In this document: positions 23,691-35,149 of the stretch, piece by piece
How the letters are laid out: each line of letters starts with the position of its first letter
How positions within the stretch are numbered: position 1 is the first letter of the stretch
DNA from: Fremontodendron californicum
Lineage: Eukaryota; Streptophyta; Magnoliopsida; Malvales; Malvaceae
NCBI GenBank assembly: GCA_030761205.1
Contig: JAULJL010000027.1
Location: 1,493,001-1,557,000 of the forward strand
Length of the DNA: 64,000 nucleotides
Direction: 5' to 3'
Translations under genes and position numbers: made by a program
The notes under the pieces: model-generated
Database searches by the model: none
Told to the model about the DNA's origin: nothing
The model's input: only the letters and a program-made list of their open reading frames with translations

Positions 23691-26600
23691 TATGTATATA
23701 AGTTATTGTTATTTCTTTAATAATATTTTGTGCATATGTAACTAACAATTCTAGACAAAGAAATATATCCTGAGAGTATGATGTTTTGCGTATGTTGGCT
23801 GTGAGTCAGAAGATGCTGCCAATTTCTTCTGAATGTGTTTCTTGATCCTTCAGGAACATCTTACTGTAGAGGCTCTGGCTAAAGTTAAAGAATTGCTACC
23901 TGATTCGGCTGGAGGTGAGCTTGCATCTGTATGCTCCTGGGCTGATGATATAAAGTGGTACTACCATTGGCACTGGACTAGTCCCTTACACTATGTTGAC
24001 ACCCCAGATTTCAAGTGTAACTATAGATACTGCCGTAAGTTTGGTGTCGTTCTATATTCATGTTTTGGTTCTGTTAATGTCAATACCGCTTTGTAGTTGC
24101 TTTTGTTAACTTTTTTTGCTGTGGCATTCTTATAGGGGACTGCCATGATTCTGCTGGACATAAAAATAGTTGTGTAACCGGAGCCATTTTCAACTATACA
24201 AAGCAACTTTCTTCAGCATATCGGGGATATAATCCCAAGTTGAAATGCAAGTATTGTTCGTACTCCTGGTTGCCACTTATACATGCTATGACATAATATT
24301 TTCAACCCTTATATGGTGACTCTTCTTCTGTTGGTGACAGACAATTTGACGGAGGCACTTATGTTCTTAGCTCATTTTATGGGGGATGTCCATCAGGTTT
24401 GTGCTCTTTTGCTGGTACCTCTGAACTTAAAGGAATTCTGAAAGATGCAATCATACAAACTATGCAGTTGCATATATTCTGAACTTAAAGGGAGTGTGTT
24501 TTATGATCATCAATAACTCAATATATTCTTGGAGTCTACTATTACTCTATCAACAAGTTCAAAAAAAGAAAGAGAAAAAGAAAAAAGGTTGGTGTACACG
24601 GTACACCAGCTTCATTTACCATGATTTATCTATATAAGAGTGGTACAGATTTTTCAAACAATATTTTTACTAGTCTCATTACCTGGTTCACCAGGAAAGG
24701 TGCTTGTAAAAAACCAATCATTTTTATATGCAACAGCTTAATCTTTATAGTCCCATTGGTTTAGAATGACATATTATAGCTTTAAAATGCTAAACTTTTT
24801 GAAGGTACAATGAATATTTCTGTAATTCTGGTCCTTTATCATGTTGTATGTGGTGTTATTAAGTATGTATTTCTTGTATACCTTTTTATCGTCTTTTTAA
24901 ACTGATTTAGCTTCTTACTTTCATGTGGAAGTATGAAATATAATTCATTATTTGTTTCTTGTGGGAAAAGAGACTGGTACATTCCAAACTAACGTTTTCT
25001 TTTCTGATTACAGCCATTACATGTTGGCTTTACAGGAGATGCAGGTGGGAATACGATTACAGTCCGTTGGTACCGTAGGAAGACAAATCTACATCATGTG
25101 AGCACTTCATTGTCCTCTTAAGTGCATCTCCCTCCAGCATCCCTTTTTCTTTTTCCTTGTGATAAGCAGGAAATTGATGTTGGAGCAAATTTATTATGCA
25201 AAAATACCCTACTGTCTTTTGTAGCCACTATATCTCTAGTCAAAACTCAAAAACGAGGGAGGGGGTGTTGAGGAGGGGTCAACAATTACATTTCAAAGCA
25301 ATATTGACTGGTCAGACATCAAAAGAGGCCGTTAAATTTCAAGTAACTATTGACCCAACTTATCAGTTGTCACTTCTGCTCTCTAATTGTGAGGGAAATA
25401 AAACAAAAAGGAAATAATAGGTGCTGGACTTGTGAGTTATTTGAGGCGAATGTATATTTCAGTGAAGAAAACCATTTCCTTGCCCTCCTCCTTGACCGAT
25501 GTTAGTCTGCTGATAACTCTTCTTTTTGGCTGACTTGTTTGTCAAAATGTTTGGATGGAGATCTCCATTTTTTAACGAGTTTTTCAAAGAAGAGATTCAT
25601 GTCAAAGGTGCTGATAAACTCATGCATGAGAAAGTGTGCATATGTGTTTGGGGCCTATCTATTCCGTCTTTATGCAACTTTATCCAATACTATCATTGTT
25701 CCAGGTTTGGGATACCATGATTATTGATTCTGCTGTGAAGACATTGTATGGCAAAGATCTTGCAATAATGATTTAAGCCATCCAGAGGAATATTACAGTA
25801 AGCCTTTTGTTTTCCTTCGTATTCACCTGTGCATGTAGCTACTGCAGATAGCAAATAAGAACTGTTTACTTTTAAAGGTGTAAAATATTGAAGTAAACTG
25901 AGGAGACAATAGATGATTTTATGTTTCTGTCCTTTGAGTGTCTTGAATCTTCCAGTGTATTTGATTCAATTGACAAACACAAACAAAGTACTCAAGTTTA
26001 ATTTGGACTTTAGGGAACCAGGAATTTCTCCACCCCCTTTTTTGTTGTTTTGGGCTTTTATTTTTCGTACTTGGGTTTAGACTTGTATGTATGTTTAAAA
26101 CAACCTATGCAAATGCATATGTAAAGGTGTGATACTTATTGCTGTTCTTATGTTTCTGTATTCCTCTATAGGATTCTTGGTCCAGTGAGATATCATCATG
26201 GGAATATTGTGGATATAATCAAACTGTTTGTCCTAACCTGTAAGTATATGTCACAACTTATTCTTCCAACTCTTTCTGTGCACATGCTGGACTGCTTCAA
26301 CTGTATTAACTGTGATGTAAATTGTTAAAGCACATGGAATGCTGAAAGAAGAGTTATATTTCTATGCTTTGCTTGATTGCCTATGTCTAATAACAAATTA
26401 ATCCGTTGACTTATATTAAATGTACACCAGTTCTTATTTTGGTTTTACTAATGCATGCCTGAGAGAAAAATGCTTTCTTTAGTTAGGCATGCTCCTTGAT
26501 GTTAAAGAAGCCTGAGTTGGAAATATGAAGATATACATGCTCCAAACATACAAATACATATTTAGTTTAATTCTGACATTCTTTTTTTAAGTAGCAAAAA

Positions 26601-27189
26601 AGGTAATTACATTTCTACAAAGAACTGGCATCATTAGACATAATAAATTGCCTCTATACAGGTATGCTTCTGAAAGTGTTAGGTTGGCATGTAAGTTTGC
26701 ATACAGGAATGCCACACCTGGAAGCACCTTAAAAGGTATTTTCTTCTTCCTCTTTCTTTTTCTTCTTCTTTGATGATTCGAAGGCACCTCTTTACGGAAC
26801 ATATCTTTGCTCTGTTGTTGAGTTAAATAGTTAAAGTGAAAACTTGTTGGAGAGAGATGGCAAAATCGCTGCTACTATGTCTATCAACTGGCCTAAACAT
26901 TACTGGATTTCTGACCCTTTTACCTTGCTCTATAACTGATCTGGTTCCTGAATTAGGTGCATATGTATGTCTTGGTTTATATCTAACTGTTGCTAAATAT
27001 TAAAGGCATCAATATAGGTTTTAAAAGATTGTTATGTGTAAAGACCGGGCCAGGTTTTGAAAGCAATCATCTTAATGAGTTTGTACAGGGTAATGGAAAA
27101 TTATTTCTAAAGGAAAAAAATCATGAAAAGAAATTGTCTCTAGATGCTTTTGTTTTTAAGGAATTGTCTTCTGTTGTTACTGATTGAAG

Positions 27190-28440
27190 TAAGGCAACTA
27201 TACTCAGATGTTATCACGTCCGAGCGAAGGTATTTTCATATCCCGACCTCAATTCACATAAAGTAAAAGAAATTTCGTCCACTCACTTGATGCACTTGCC
27301 GAGAAGTATCAGATAAAACAATGCCAGTTAAAATGCATAACCATTCCTTTCTTTCGAGATAAAAAACCAACCTGGAAGGAAGGAACAATAGCCAATGATA
27401 ATTTACCTGCTAGTCAATGCCATTTATTATCTTTTTCTCTTTGAACATGCCTTTTTAACATTATTTTTCCTGCACATGGCTAACTTAATACCAGCTATGC
27501 AACCTGCCCTGGTTGGTATAAATATGTAGAGGGTGTTTTTGATCGGGTGAGGAAACGTTGCAAACCAGTAAAACGAGATATCGTAGAGAGATGGCGGAGA
27601 GGAAGATTGGAGCAGACCCTGGAGAACAAGTGCGGTGGCAGGTGGTGGTGATGAAGGCTATAGGTGGCTGATGATGGTGGAAAGTATGGTGGTTGTAGAA
27701 ATTGCAGAGAAAATGTTGCAGAGAATTCTTAACGTCAGAAAGTTTGTCAAATGGCCAAAAAGATCCTAAATGAAGCATTTGAGCTTCTATTTATAGCCTT
27801 TTCAAAGAGGTTATCAGGAGAAGTTATTAACAGAGTGGGAAGTTATTTTATATCAACTTCATCTCAATCATGGGTGGTGGAGAGGTTATATATGATAGTG
27901 GGAGAAATGCCAGTTATGGGAGGTTACATTAGGAGAAGTGTTTCAGTCACATGTAGTGAATGAAGGCTACTGACAGCACGCTTGAGAATGCACTGTCTGT
28001 TCAGCGGGATAGGGAAGCACTTGTGTTCCAGGGAAAGGTTAAGAAGCGAACTTCTTAACAATCTCCATATCTGAGCCTCCAAGCCATGCTCTCCAAGACA
28101 TCCCAAGAGTGGAGCAAACTCAAGAATCCTGCCAACCTTCCCGGGTTAACTCCACAGTCTTCATGTAGTTGTGTATTACTGCAGGAAGTCCTGCTACCAA
28201 GAAGCGACGTGCCAAGAGACGTGCCAAGAGACATGCCAAGAGACGTGCCAAGCGACGTGCCAAGAGACGTGCCGAACGACGTGCCAAGCGACGTGCCAAG
28301 AGACGTGCCAAGCGACGTGCCAAGAGACGTGCCAAGTGACATGCCAAGAGCGCTGCTGACAGGGAGACTATTACTAAAGCCCGCTGCATATAAGATTTGT
28401 TCCTGCATAAAATGTTATTGACCAAAAACGAGTGTCTACA
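27190..28440. mobile_element. Insertion of unknown class in the last intron of the first nuclease gene
   Basis: The last intron is about 1.8 kb, against 149 bp in the sister gene. The extra DNA is less AT-rich, starts near tgttatcacgtccgagc (27208) and stops near cgagtgtctaca (28428-28440). TG...CA ends suggest a solo LTR or TRIM-like element, but no 5-bp target duplication is visible. It contains the 12-bp minisatellite. Confidence 0.35.
28206..28349. repeat. Minisatellite: 12 copies of a 12-bp unit
   Basis: Consensus gacgtgccaaga/c, exactly 12 tandem units with a few substitutions (gacatg, gccgaac). The unit is a multiple of three and free of stops in several frames, so it gives spurious repetitive open frames on both strands (DVPR/S, CQET, GTSL repeats). 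Lies in the last intron of the first nuclease gene. Confidence 0.9.
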
Positions 28441-28990
28441 AAATATACATGCTAAAATGCTGTGATAATGTTTTATACGACATGATCACCACTTTTTCCA
28501 TGAGAAATATCAGCTATCTTAATTGCAATTTTGTGTCTCATCTTCTTTTGATCCTTAGATGATTATTTCCTCTCTCGGTTGCCTATTGTGGAGAAGAGAC
28601 TTGCTCAAGGTGGGATTCGCCTTGCTGCGGTGCTCAACCGACTATTTAATTCTGAAGTGAAAATTGCTCGAGCATGAAGATAAGAGGACCAGATAAGCAT
28701 CTCTAAATTATGAAGTAGGGGACCACTGTAGTATTGTTCATAGCTTAAACTATTAAATACACGAAACTTATGTAACCAATTATTTATCATTCATCCCTCT
28801 GTCAACTCTTTGAAGACAAGTTAAATGAACTATATGTTTATCGCTGATTGTATTCCTGTTATTTTGGTGATACTTTCCATATACCGGAATATGCCCCCAC
28901 ATTACATGCGTTTGAGGTCACCTTTAGGTTACGTGAAACAGTGGAAATGCAAACTTACACTCAATGATTATCTGTTATTTTTGTGTATGT

Positions 28991-29015
28991 ATATATATAT
29001 ATATATATATATATA
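28991..29015. repeat. (TA)n microsatellite
   Basis: 25-bp alternating AT run between the two nuclease genes, about 95 bp upstream of the second gene's ATG. Confidence 0.95.
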
Positions 29016-29110
29016 ATAAACCCATTCTGATGGAATCACTTTGTTGTGTGTTGCCAAAACTGATAAACAAGAGCATTAGGGTGTATTAGGTAGCAAGAAA
29101 GACTTTGAGG

Positions 29111-29355
29111 ATGGTCATGTTGGGGAGGTTGTCTTCATTTGGGTTTGTTTTATTGGTGGGTTTGGCTCTAATTTTAATGCCCAGAACCCAGGGTTGGAGC
29201 AAAGAGGGTCACATTTTGACATGTCGGATAGCGCAGGTAATGTTGATTCTATTATTCCTTTCGTTTTGCTCTTCTTCTGAGCTGGTTGTTTGATTCAATT
29301 TATTTCCATCATTAAAGGAAGGCAGGTTTACCTCAAGTAGGCTGAATCTGATGAA

Positions 29356-29403
<48 letters not shown>

Positions 29404-30313
29404 GAGAAATGGTGCTAATAAAACTTATAATATATATCTGCATATAGTAGACGAAGCTCCACCATCTTATTTGATAAATAAGAGAAGTGCAGTATTGAAG
29501 AATCAAGAGTCATTTTTTGCGACTTTTTTTTTTTACCTCTCTTTCCCTTGTCAATTGGCAAAAGATAAAGAAAAATATTACTTTAAATTAGTTAACACTT
29601 GTTGGAAAACACAACATACTATTTGATGGACCATAATTCGAAGTCATGCCTGCAAAAGCATGTCAAAGAACACTCAAAAGGCTTTGACAGAAGAAATAAA
29701 CATTGACAATTTACTGTCCCAATTGCATAGGGTCTTTTAGAGCCTGAGGCTGCAGAAGCTGTTGAAAATTTGCTACCAAAGTATGCCAATGGAGACCTGT
29801 CGTCCCTCTGTGTATGGCCCGACCAAATCCGGCATTGGTTCAAGTATCGATGGACAAGCTCACTTCACTTCATCGATACTCCAGACAATGCTTGCTCGTA
29901 TGACTATTCAAGTAATTAAGCAGAAAGCTCAGCAATCTTTTGGTCATAAAACGATATAAAATCACCAGAATGATAAAATAATGCAATTTTTGTCATTTGT
30001 TTTAGGGGACTGTCATGATCCCCACGGCTTGAAGGACATGTGTGTTGCTGGTGCTATCCAAAACTTTACCTCACAGCTTTTGCACTACAAGGAGGGAACT
30101 TCAGATCGTCGCTGTAAGGAAGCTTATATTATTCGTAAAATTAATCGGTTGTTCTAAGATTTAAGTATTATCTTTCCTAGTAATAGGCTTTGATTCAATA
30201 CCATGGCTTCTTTGTTTCTGCAGATAACATGACAGAAGCCTTGTTGTTCTTGTCACACTTTATGGGAGATATCCATCAGGTGTTTAAATATGTCAACTTC
30301 TCTAATCTCTACC

Positions 30314-30357
<44 letters not shown>

Positions 30358-31332
30358 TCTTCTTTATCATTTTGCTTTGGTGGGTTTAACTGTGACTTTC
30401 TTCTTTCTTTTAGCCAATGCACGTTGGTTTTACAAGCGATGAAGGAGGAAACACCATCGCGTTGCGCTGGTTTAGGCACAAATCTAATCTGCATCATGTG
30501 AGTAACCTTACTTGTTTATATCATTTTAGCTTAGAAAATATAGATAAGAAATAGTAATTAATTAGCCACATTTATGAATTTCAACAATGTATAGGTCTGG
30601 GACAGGGAGATCATCCTTACAGCTCTTGCAGACGACTATGAAAAGAACCTGGACAGCCTTCAAGAAGACTTAGTAGGGAACTTTACTGATGTAAGTTCAA
30701 TTTTGTTGACTTCCTCCTACTAGTTTTTTAGAATTTATTCTCAATTACTACTCATTCTAGCTTGTATTTGTTGTATTTACCTATAATTGTTACTTTCATA
30801 CAGGGAATCTGGTTTGATGATGTAGCATCATGGAAAGAATGTGATGATCTTCTTCCTTGTTTGAACAAGTTAGCTTCTACCCTTTTTCAAACAACTATAA
30901 AACCATCTGGTAAATTCAGGAAAATGGGTTTTTCCTTGCTTGATGATCTATTTTAATCAAAGCTTTCCATTTTCCTATGTGTAGGTATGCTACAGAGAGC
31001 ATAAACATAGCTTGCAAATGGGGTTACAAAGGCGTAAAGTCTGGACAAACTCTGTCAGGTATGTATACTATTGCGTAAAGCATTGAAAAAAGTCAAAAAC
31101 AATACCAGTTTTTATGGTCTTCCAATCATCACCACTAAAAGAACTCCTAAAGCCTAAAGGGGCTATTAATCTTGTCTTCTTTTTTCTTTTCTTTTTTTTG
31201 GTTATAGATGAATACTTCAATTCAAGGATGGCAGTTGTCATGAAAAGAATTGCTCAAGGAGGAGTTAGATTAGCCATGATCTTGAACAAGGTTTTTGGTG
31301 AGTCTGAAGAAGGTTTTGCAGCAGCAACCTAA
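29111..31332 (+). CDS. BFN1: S1/P1-type nuclease, BFN1/ENDO1-like
   Basis: Secreted bifunctional nuclease that degrades single-stranded DNA and RNA; in Arabidopsis BFN1/ENDO1 acts in senescence and developmental cell death. Nine exons: 29111-29236, 29731-29911, 30006-30113, 30224-30279, 30414-30497, 30595-30690, 30804-30868, 30985-31058, 31208-31332, giving 304 aa with no defect. The signal peptide ends before GWSKEGH. Predicted zinc ligands Trp29, His34, Asp73, His88, His150, Asp154, His160, His184 and Asp188 have the nuclease P1 spacing. NMT and NFT are likely N-glycosylation sites. Motifs WSKEGHILTCRIAQ, DMCVAGAIQNFTSQL and GVRLAMILNKVF fit the BFN1 branch. It lies 433 bp downstream of its paralogue with the same exon phases. 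The start is set at ATG 29111 because it opens the signal peptide. Confidence 0.92.
29358..29401. repeat. (TA)n microsatellite
   Basis: 44-bp alternating TA run in intron 1 of the BFN1-like gene. Confidence 0.95.
30314..30357. repeat. (TA)n microsatellite
   Basis: TA run with one G interruption in intron 4 of the BFN1-like gene, beginning 35 bp after the donor. Confidence 0.95.
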
Positions 31333-32439
31333 CAGATGCAAACCACCATTGAATTTGACTTGTCAGAATAACTTTATTTAGGTATATATGTATGTATGTT
31401 CAATGTTTTATCACCATTGTATCTATGCATTTGTACTTTATAATATAAACCTTCATGAAAGAATTTGTTAACAACATCAACAACAATGTTATTAAAATTA
31501 GAAACCCAATGTGTCATATGCTCATTGCCAGAGAACAAACAACTAGTGAATTTTTTTCAGCCAAGGCATGGGGGAAGTACCTCTAAGAAATTATAGGGGA
31601 AACCAAATCCACTTCCCTTCTAAAATAGCAAAGAACTTCTAATCTTATGCAATAATTTGTCTACTACAAATAGAAAGAATCAAAGGAAACACGCCAAAGT
31701 TCATTTCTTGATACATTCATCCACCATCCAACCGATTCATTTTTGTTTTTTTACAAAAAAGGTCAAGGCCTAAGAGAATTGAGAAAAAAAAATTGCAAGT
31801 TTTTGAGGATCGGACTTCAGTCTTATTGGATTCCAACTTTTAAAAAAATAAGTGAACCATTTGGATTAAATCTCATGTTCAATTATCTTTATCCCACATA
31901 AGCTTAAACAACCCGGTAAACAAGTTGCGCAAAACAAGATACCTAAAATAGATTATGCATTTTTAAGATATGCAAATTTGTATGACAAATTTACCATTTG
32001 GCTTTGATGGGAATCCCATAACAACCAATTTTTCACAAACAATGCTTCTAGGCCTCAAGGTTGAGGTGTCAAATAAATTGCTCAAGTTCAAAGCGTCACT
32101 GAGAAGGGTAAATTTTCCAAAGAGGCATGACTAAGAGTTGCCAAGACGTCAGCACAATAAGCATGAGTGGAATTCTACGAATCTGCAATGCAATTTAAAA
32201 TAACAATCCTGAATTTCTACACCAAAATTTGATTACACTGAATTGGCCTGATTTACCTAATTGAGAGTTGGCTTAATACTACATATTTTAGTTGTATATA
32301 CGTATAGGATAATATCACAATTTTCTAAATTCTAATGAATCTTTCGTTTTCTTTCTTTGGGCAATCGATTTCCAAATATCTAAGATCACAAATCCACAAC
32401 TGGTGAAGGCTAAGAAAGATTGTATTTAGACCTAGCAAT
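31333..32439. other. Intergenic DNA downstream of the BFN1-like gene
   Basis: No coding region or recognisable repeat. A likely 3' UTR occupies the first 100-150 bp (aataaac-like signals are absent, but tataatataaacc lies near 31440). Confidence 0.4.
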
Positions 32440-32655
32440 TCATGTATTCTTGTCGTATTCGTATTGTATTCGTGTATTTTATCGTATCATAATCGTGTTT
32501 AAGGTATTTTATATTTATATAAACTTTGATATGTTAATAATTCATATTATATAGATTTTGAGACATTTGTGTATTCGTATAGTGTTCGTATTATTTTTTT
32601 ATGTATCATATTTTTAATTATTTTTTTGTGTCGTATTCAATATTGCAAGTCTAAT
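32440..32655 (-). repeat. Diverged, inverted relative of the repeat at 21137-21905
   Basis: On the minus strand it shows the same series: acgacacaaaaaaataattaaa, clustered acgaa words, then aattattaaca and tttatataaat. No terminal repeats seen. Confidence 0.45.
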
Positions 32656-32765
32656 TGTATTGAAGTATTAAACCAAAGACTACCAATGAAAACATCAGAA
32701 TTTTTACATTCGAAGAAAGTGGAAGACAAACAATGAAGGAAGCTTAGCAACCCCTTCGGGCCAGG

Positions 32766-33029
32766 TCAAAATTTGACACGTGAAGAAAAAGCTACACCGT
32801 TGGAGCCCAAGATCTTGCTTTTGTGACACGAAACACCGTTTTGGACCAACTTCTTTTGTCTATTTCTCATTGGTGGGTCCATCAATGGAAGCTTGGAACT
32901 TGGAAGTCTCTCTAGCCCATTAAAGCCGTTCATCTTCCATGCCAGTTTCCCAAAAACTTGGGGGACTTTTTGACTTTTATTTATGAACAGTTCAGAGATG
33001 TCACCACCACCACCATCATCCATCCACAT
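32766..33029 (-). CDS. Possible small ORF of 87 aa, unrecognised
   Basis: Starts MWMDDGGGGDISELF and ends SSRVKF. The composition is protein-like (mixed polar and charged residues, locally higher GC than its surroundings) and unlike the low-complexity frames nearby. I know no matching family, and no TATA box or splice context supports it. Positions 33030-33120 upstream on this strand contain accctag-type telo-box-like sequence (agggttttaat on the plus strand at 33054), a motif seen in some plant promoters. Low confidence; it could equally be non-coding. Confidence 0.25.
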   Translation of the reverse strand: MWMDDGGGGDISELFINKSQKVPQVFGKLAWKMNGFNGLERLPSSKLPLMDPPMRNRQKKLVQNGVSCHKSKILGSNGVAFSSRVKF

Positions 33030-35149
33030 TTTAATCGCCTCTTGCTTGGACTAGGGTTTTAATACAGCTGCCATAGCCAGCTGGACCATACAATATTCCA
33101 AGAATTTGACAAACTACCCCAATACTACTCTTCATTGATCTTACAGACAAGCTACCCTAACAAGGACAAGGTTGTCTTTAAGGTGATCATGTTTTCTCAT
33201 ACTATGCCGTTTAAAAACAAGGAATCAGAGAGATTCTATTCTTTATATTCTTGCATTTGTCTTTCCATAGCCAACTCACATAGAAGAATATACTGCATCA
33301 AGCTCCCAAGAGAATGCTTATGTTGCTCAACAACTATAAAAACTTATTGGGTTTTGATTCTTGTTTTGTTCTGTGAAAACAAAGCATTAACTTTTTCTCT
33401 CAAAACCTCTTCAATAATCTTGGGTACGCTCGTTCATTGCTCGCTCATTTCAAGCTTGCGAACAAGTGAAAAGCTCAAATATTTCCAAAGTAATGTTCTT
33501 AAACCTTCTCATCAAAAGTTTGTTACTTTTATTCCTCCTCCTTGTTTTCAATCTCTGCTAGGCAATTTTGCGCTGAAAGATTGCTCATTTATTATAAAAA
33601 TTTCTAACAGTTCACATTATATGTATTGATATATGTTTGATAGAGTTTTGTTCTTTTTAGCTTCAAAATAGAATGATTTGACCCTGTTTTTTTTTTTTTT
33701 TTTTTTCATCTGTTGTTTTACTAAGATCTGTGAAGTGCATTCACATGGGTGAAACTTGATTTTTAAATGAGGTTGCTTGGAGTGAAAATCTTTGTTTTTG
33801 GAGGTGTTGTACGTATTTGAGACAATGGTTATTGTTTCAGTGATTTCATATGTTAAAAAATTCATGGTGCTTGTTGATGTTGATCTCTGTCATTTTGTAA
33901 TATAAATAGTAGGATAGCTGCTTTTGTCAAATGTTTAATCAAGCCGCCTATGGTCTTCCCATGTTGATCTTTGAAACCAAAGCATATTCTTGAAAAAATT
34001 GCCCTAGTTTATTAATACTACTTATTATGTATTTATGTACTACTCCCCATTTAGGTGTTGTAATGGAATAAAGGAATTGGAATTAAGAATAGAGACCAGA
34101 AAAGAGAGAGAAAGGAGTAAATAGAAAAGTTGTATTTTCATTCATGAGTATTATTTGATTACATCAACCATACATATAAGGGGGCTGAATTCCTAACAGC
34201 CAATTACAATGAACCAATAGAATTTCAGCATCTGACAGCTGAAATCTAACTATCATCACAGCCCGATTACTGACTATCATCACAGGTGTATTCTACAAAT
34301 CGTTGCTTTTAGTGACACATTTCTTTCAAAGTCAGAACTTTCTTGGCAATGATCGTTCACATGTCTTGGTATCTTCTAGATTTCGAAAAATAAAAATTAG
34401 GGAGTGTTTTGTGTAGGTAAAGCAAGGTTTTGGCTGGTATTGCTGTGAAATAAATGCCAATCCCTGAGTTTAAGCAAAATTCTGTTTCACATGTAAAGAT
34501 TGAAATTATCTTCGCTTTGTATCACGTGTTCTGTTGAAATAAATGCCAGTTCATTTTTATTTAAGTTTGTTGTATCACGTGTTTGACTTTTCTTGGATTC
34601 TTATATCCCAGAATATCGTGGTACTCGTATTTTGATCTTGATCTATCATTATCAATAGCGAATGATAATTAATATAGGAATTCTATGGTTAAAACAATTG
34701 AATGTTACAAATGCATGATACAAGCATATCTGATAGCATTCCCTATATGGTGTTAGGTTTCCCTTTACCTACCTAAATGTTTGGTTGGTCATATAGGAAA
34801 TTGGAATGACAGCAGACAGCTTTTACGTGTTTATTAGCTCCTCATGAAACTTTACAAAATGTTTTCCTCGTTCTATCTGCTTTCACCAAATGACCAAAGC
34901 AAAGTTGGCATTTGCTTTCTTGTCTTGTAGCCTTGGAAACAATCGTTCTCACATTTGAACAAACTTCTCTTAGTCTTGTTTGGACCAGAGAATACCTCCA
35001 AATACTTGGGAGTTTCTGCATTGCTTCTCTATATAATTCTTGTCCTGAATTTAGGTAGGCCTTCTGCTAGCATAGCTTACTCCTCTAATTTTTTCCAGGG
35101 CAGATACAAAAGTTCCAACTTGCTAGAACTTTATTAAAGCAAGTACTTC
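33030..35149. other. Intergenic DNA upstream of the NDA gene, with a possible LTR fragment
   Basis: No gene recognised. Positions 34050-34310 have the look of a reverse-oriented copia LTR (agagagagaaaggag, ttcattcatgagtat, tacatataaggggg, a TATA-like element read on the minus strand), but no ends are defined. The promoter and leader of the NDA gene should lie in the last few hundred bases; tctatataattc at about 35027 is a possible TATA box, about 120 bp before the ATG. Confidence 0.35.

Larger units (their letters stand above)
22816..28677 (+). pseudogene. S1/P1-type nuclease (ENDO/bifunctional nuclease family) with premature stop in exon 6
   Basis: Secreted zinc-dependent nuclease family that cuts single-stranded DNA and RNA. 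Nine exons: 22816-22944, 23854-24034, 24136-24246, 24341-24396, 25014-25097, 25705-25797, 26172-26239, 26662-26735, 28559-28677. They join to 304 codons plus stop, with an in-frame TAA at 25774-25776 (codon 211) where relatives have Glu or Gln (AIMI*AIQRNIT). After a signal peptide the mature Trp30 and the other predicted zinc ligands (His35, Asp74, His89, His152, Asp156, His162, His186, Asp190) all precede the stop, spaced as in nuclease P1. Intron 3 appears to use a GC donor at 24247. Introns 1 and 8 are swollen by repeats. Closest in style to the ENDO3/4/5 branch. Likely a pseudogene or NMD target; a truncated product is possible. Confidence 0.82.

Noticed and set aside
28206..28349. Regular repeats that might suggest a CRISPR array
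   Set aside because: Units of 12 bp are contiguous with no spacers, and the host is a plant nucleus.
28055..28425. Long overlapping open frames with GTSL, DVPR or CQET repeats on both strands
   Set aside because: They are the by-product of a 12-bp minisatellite whose unit length is a multiple of three.
33135..33629. 164-aa plus-strand open frame
   Set aside because: Composition is rich in Ser, Leu, Ile and Cys without any family motif or repeat of a known domain, codons look random, and there is no splice or promoter context; taken as chance.
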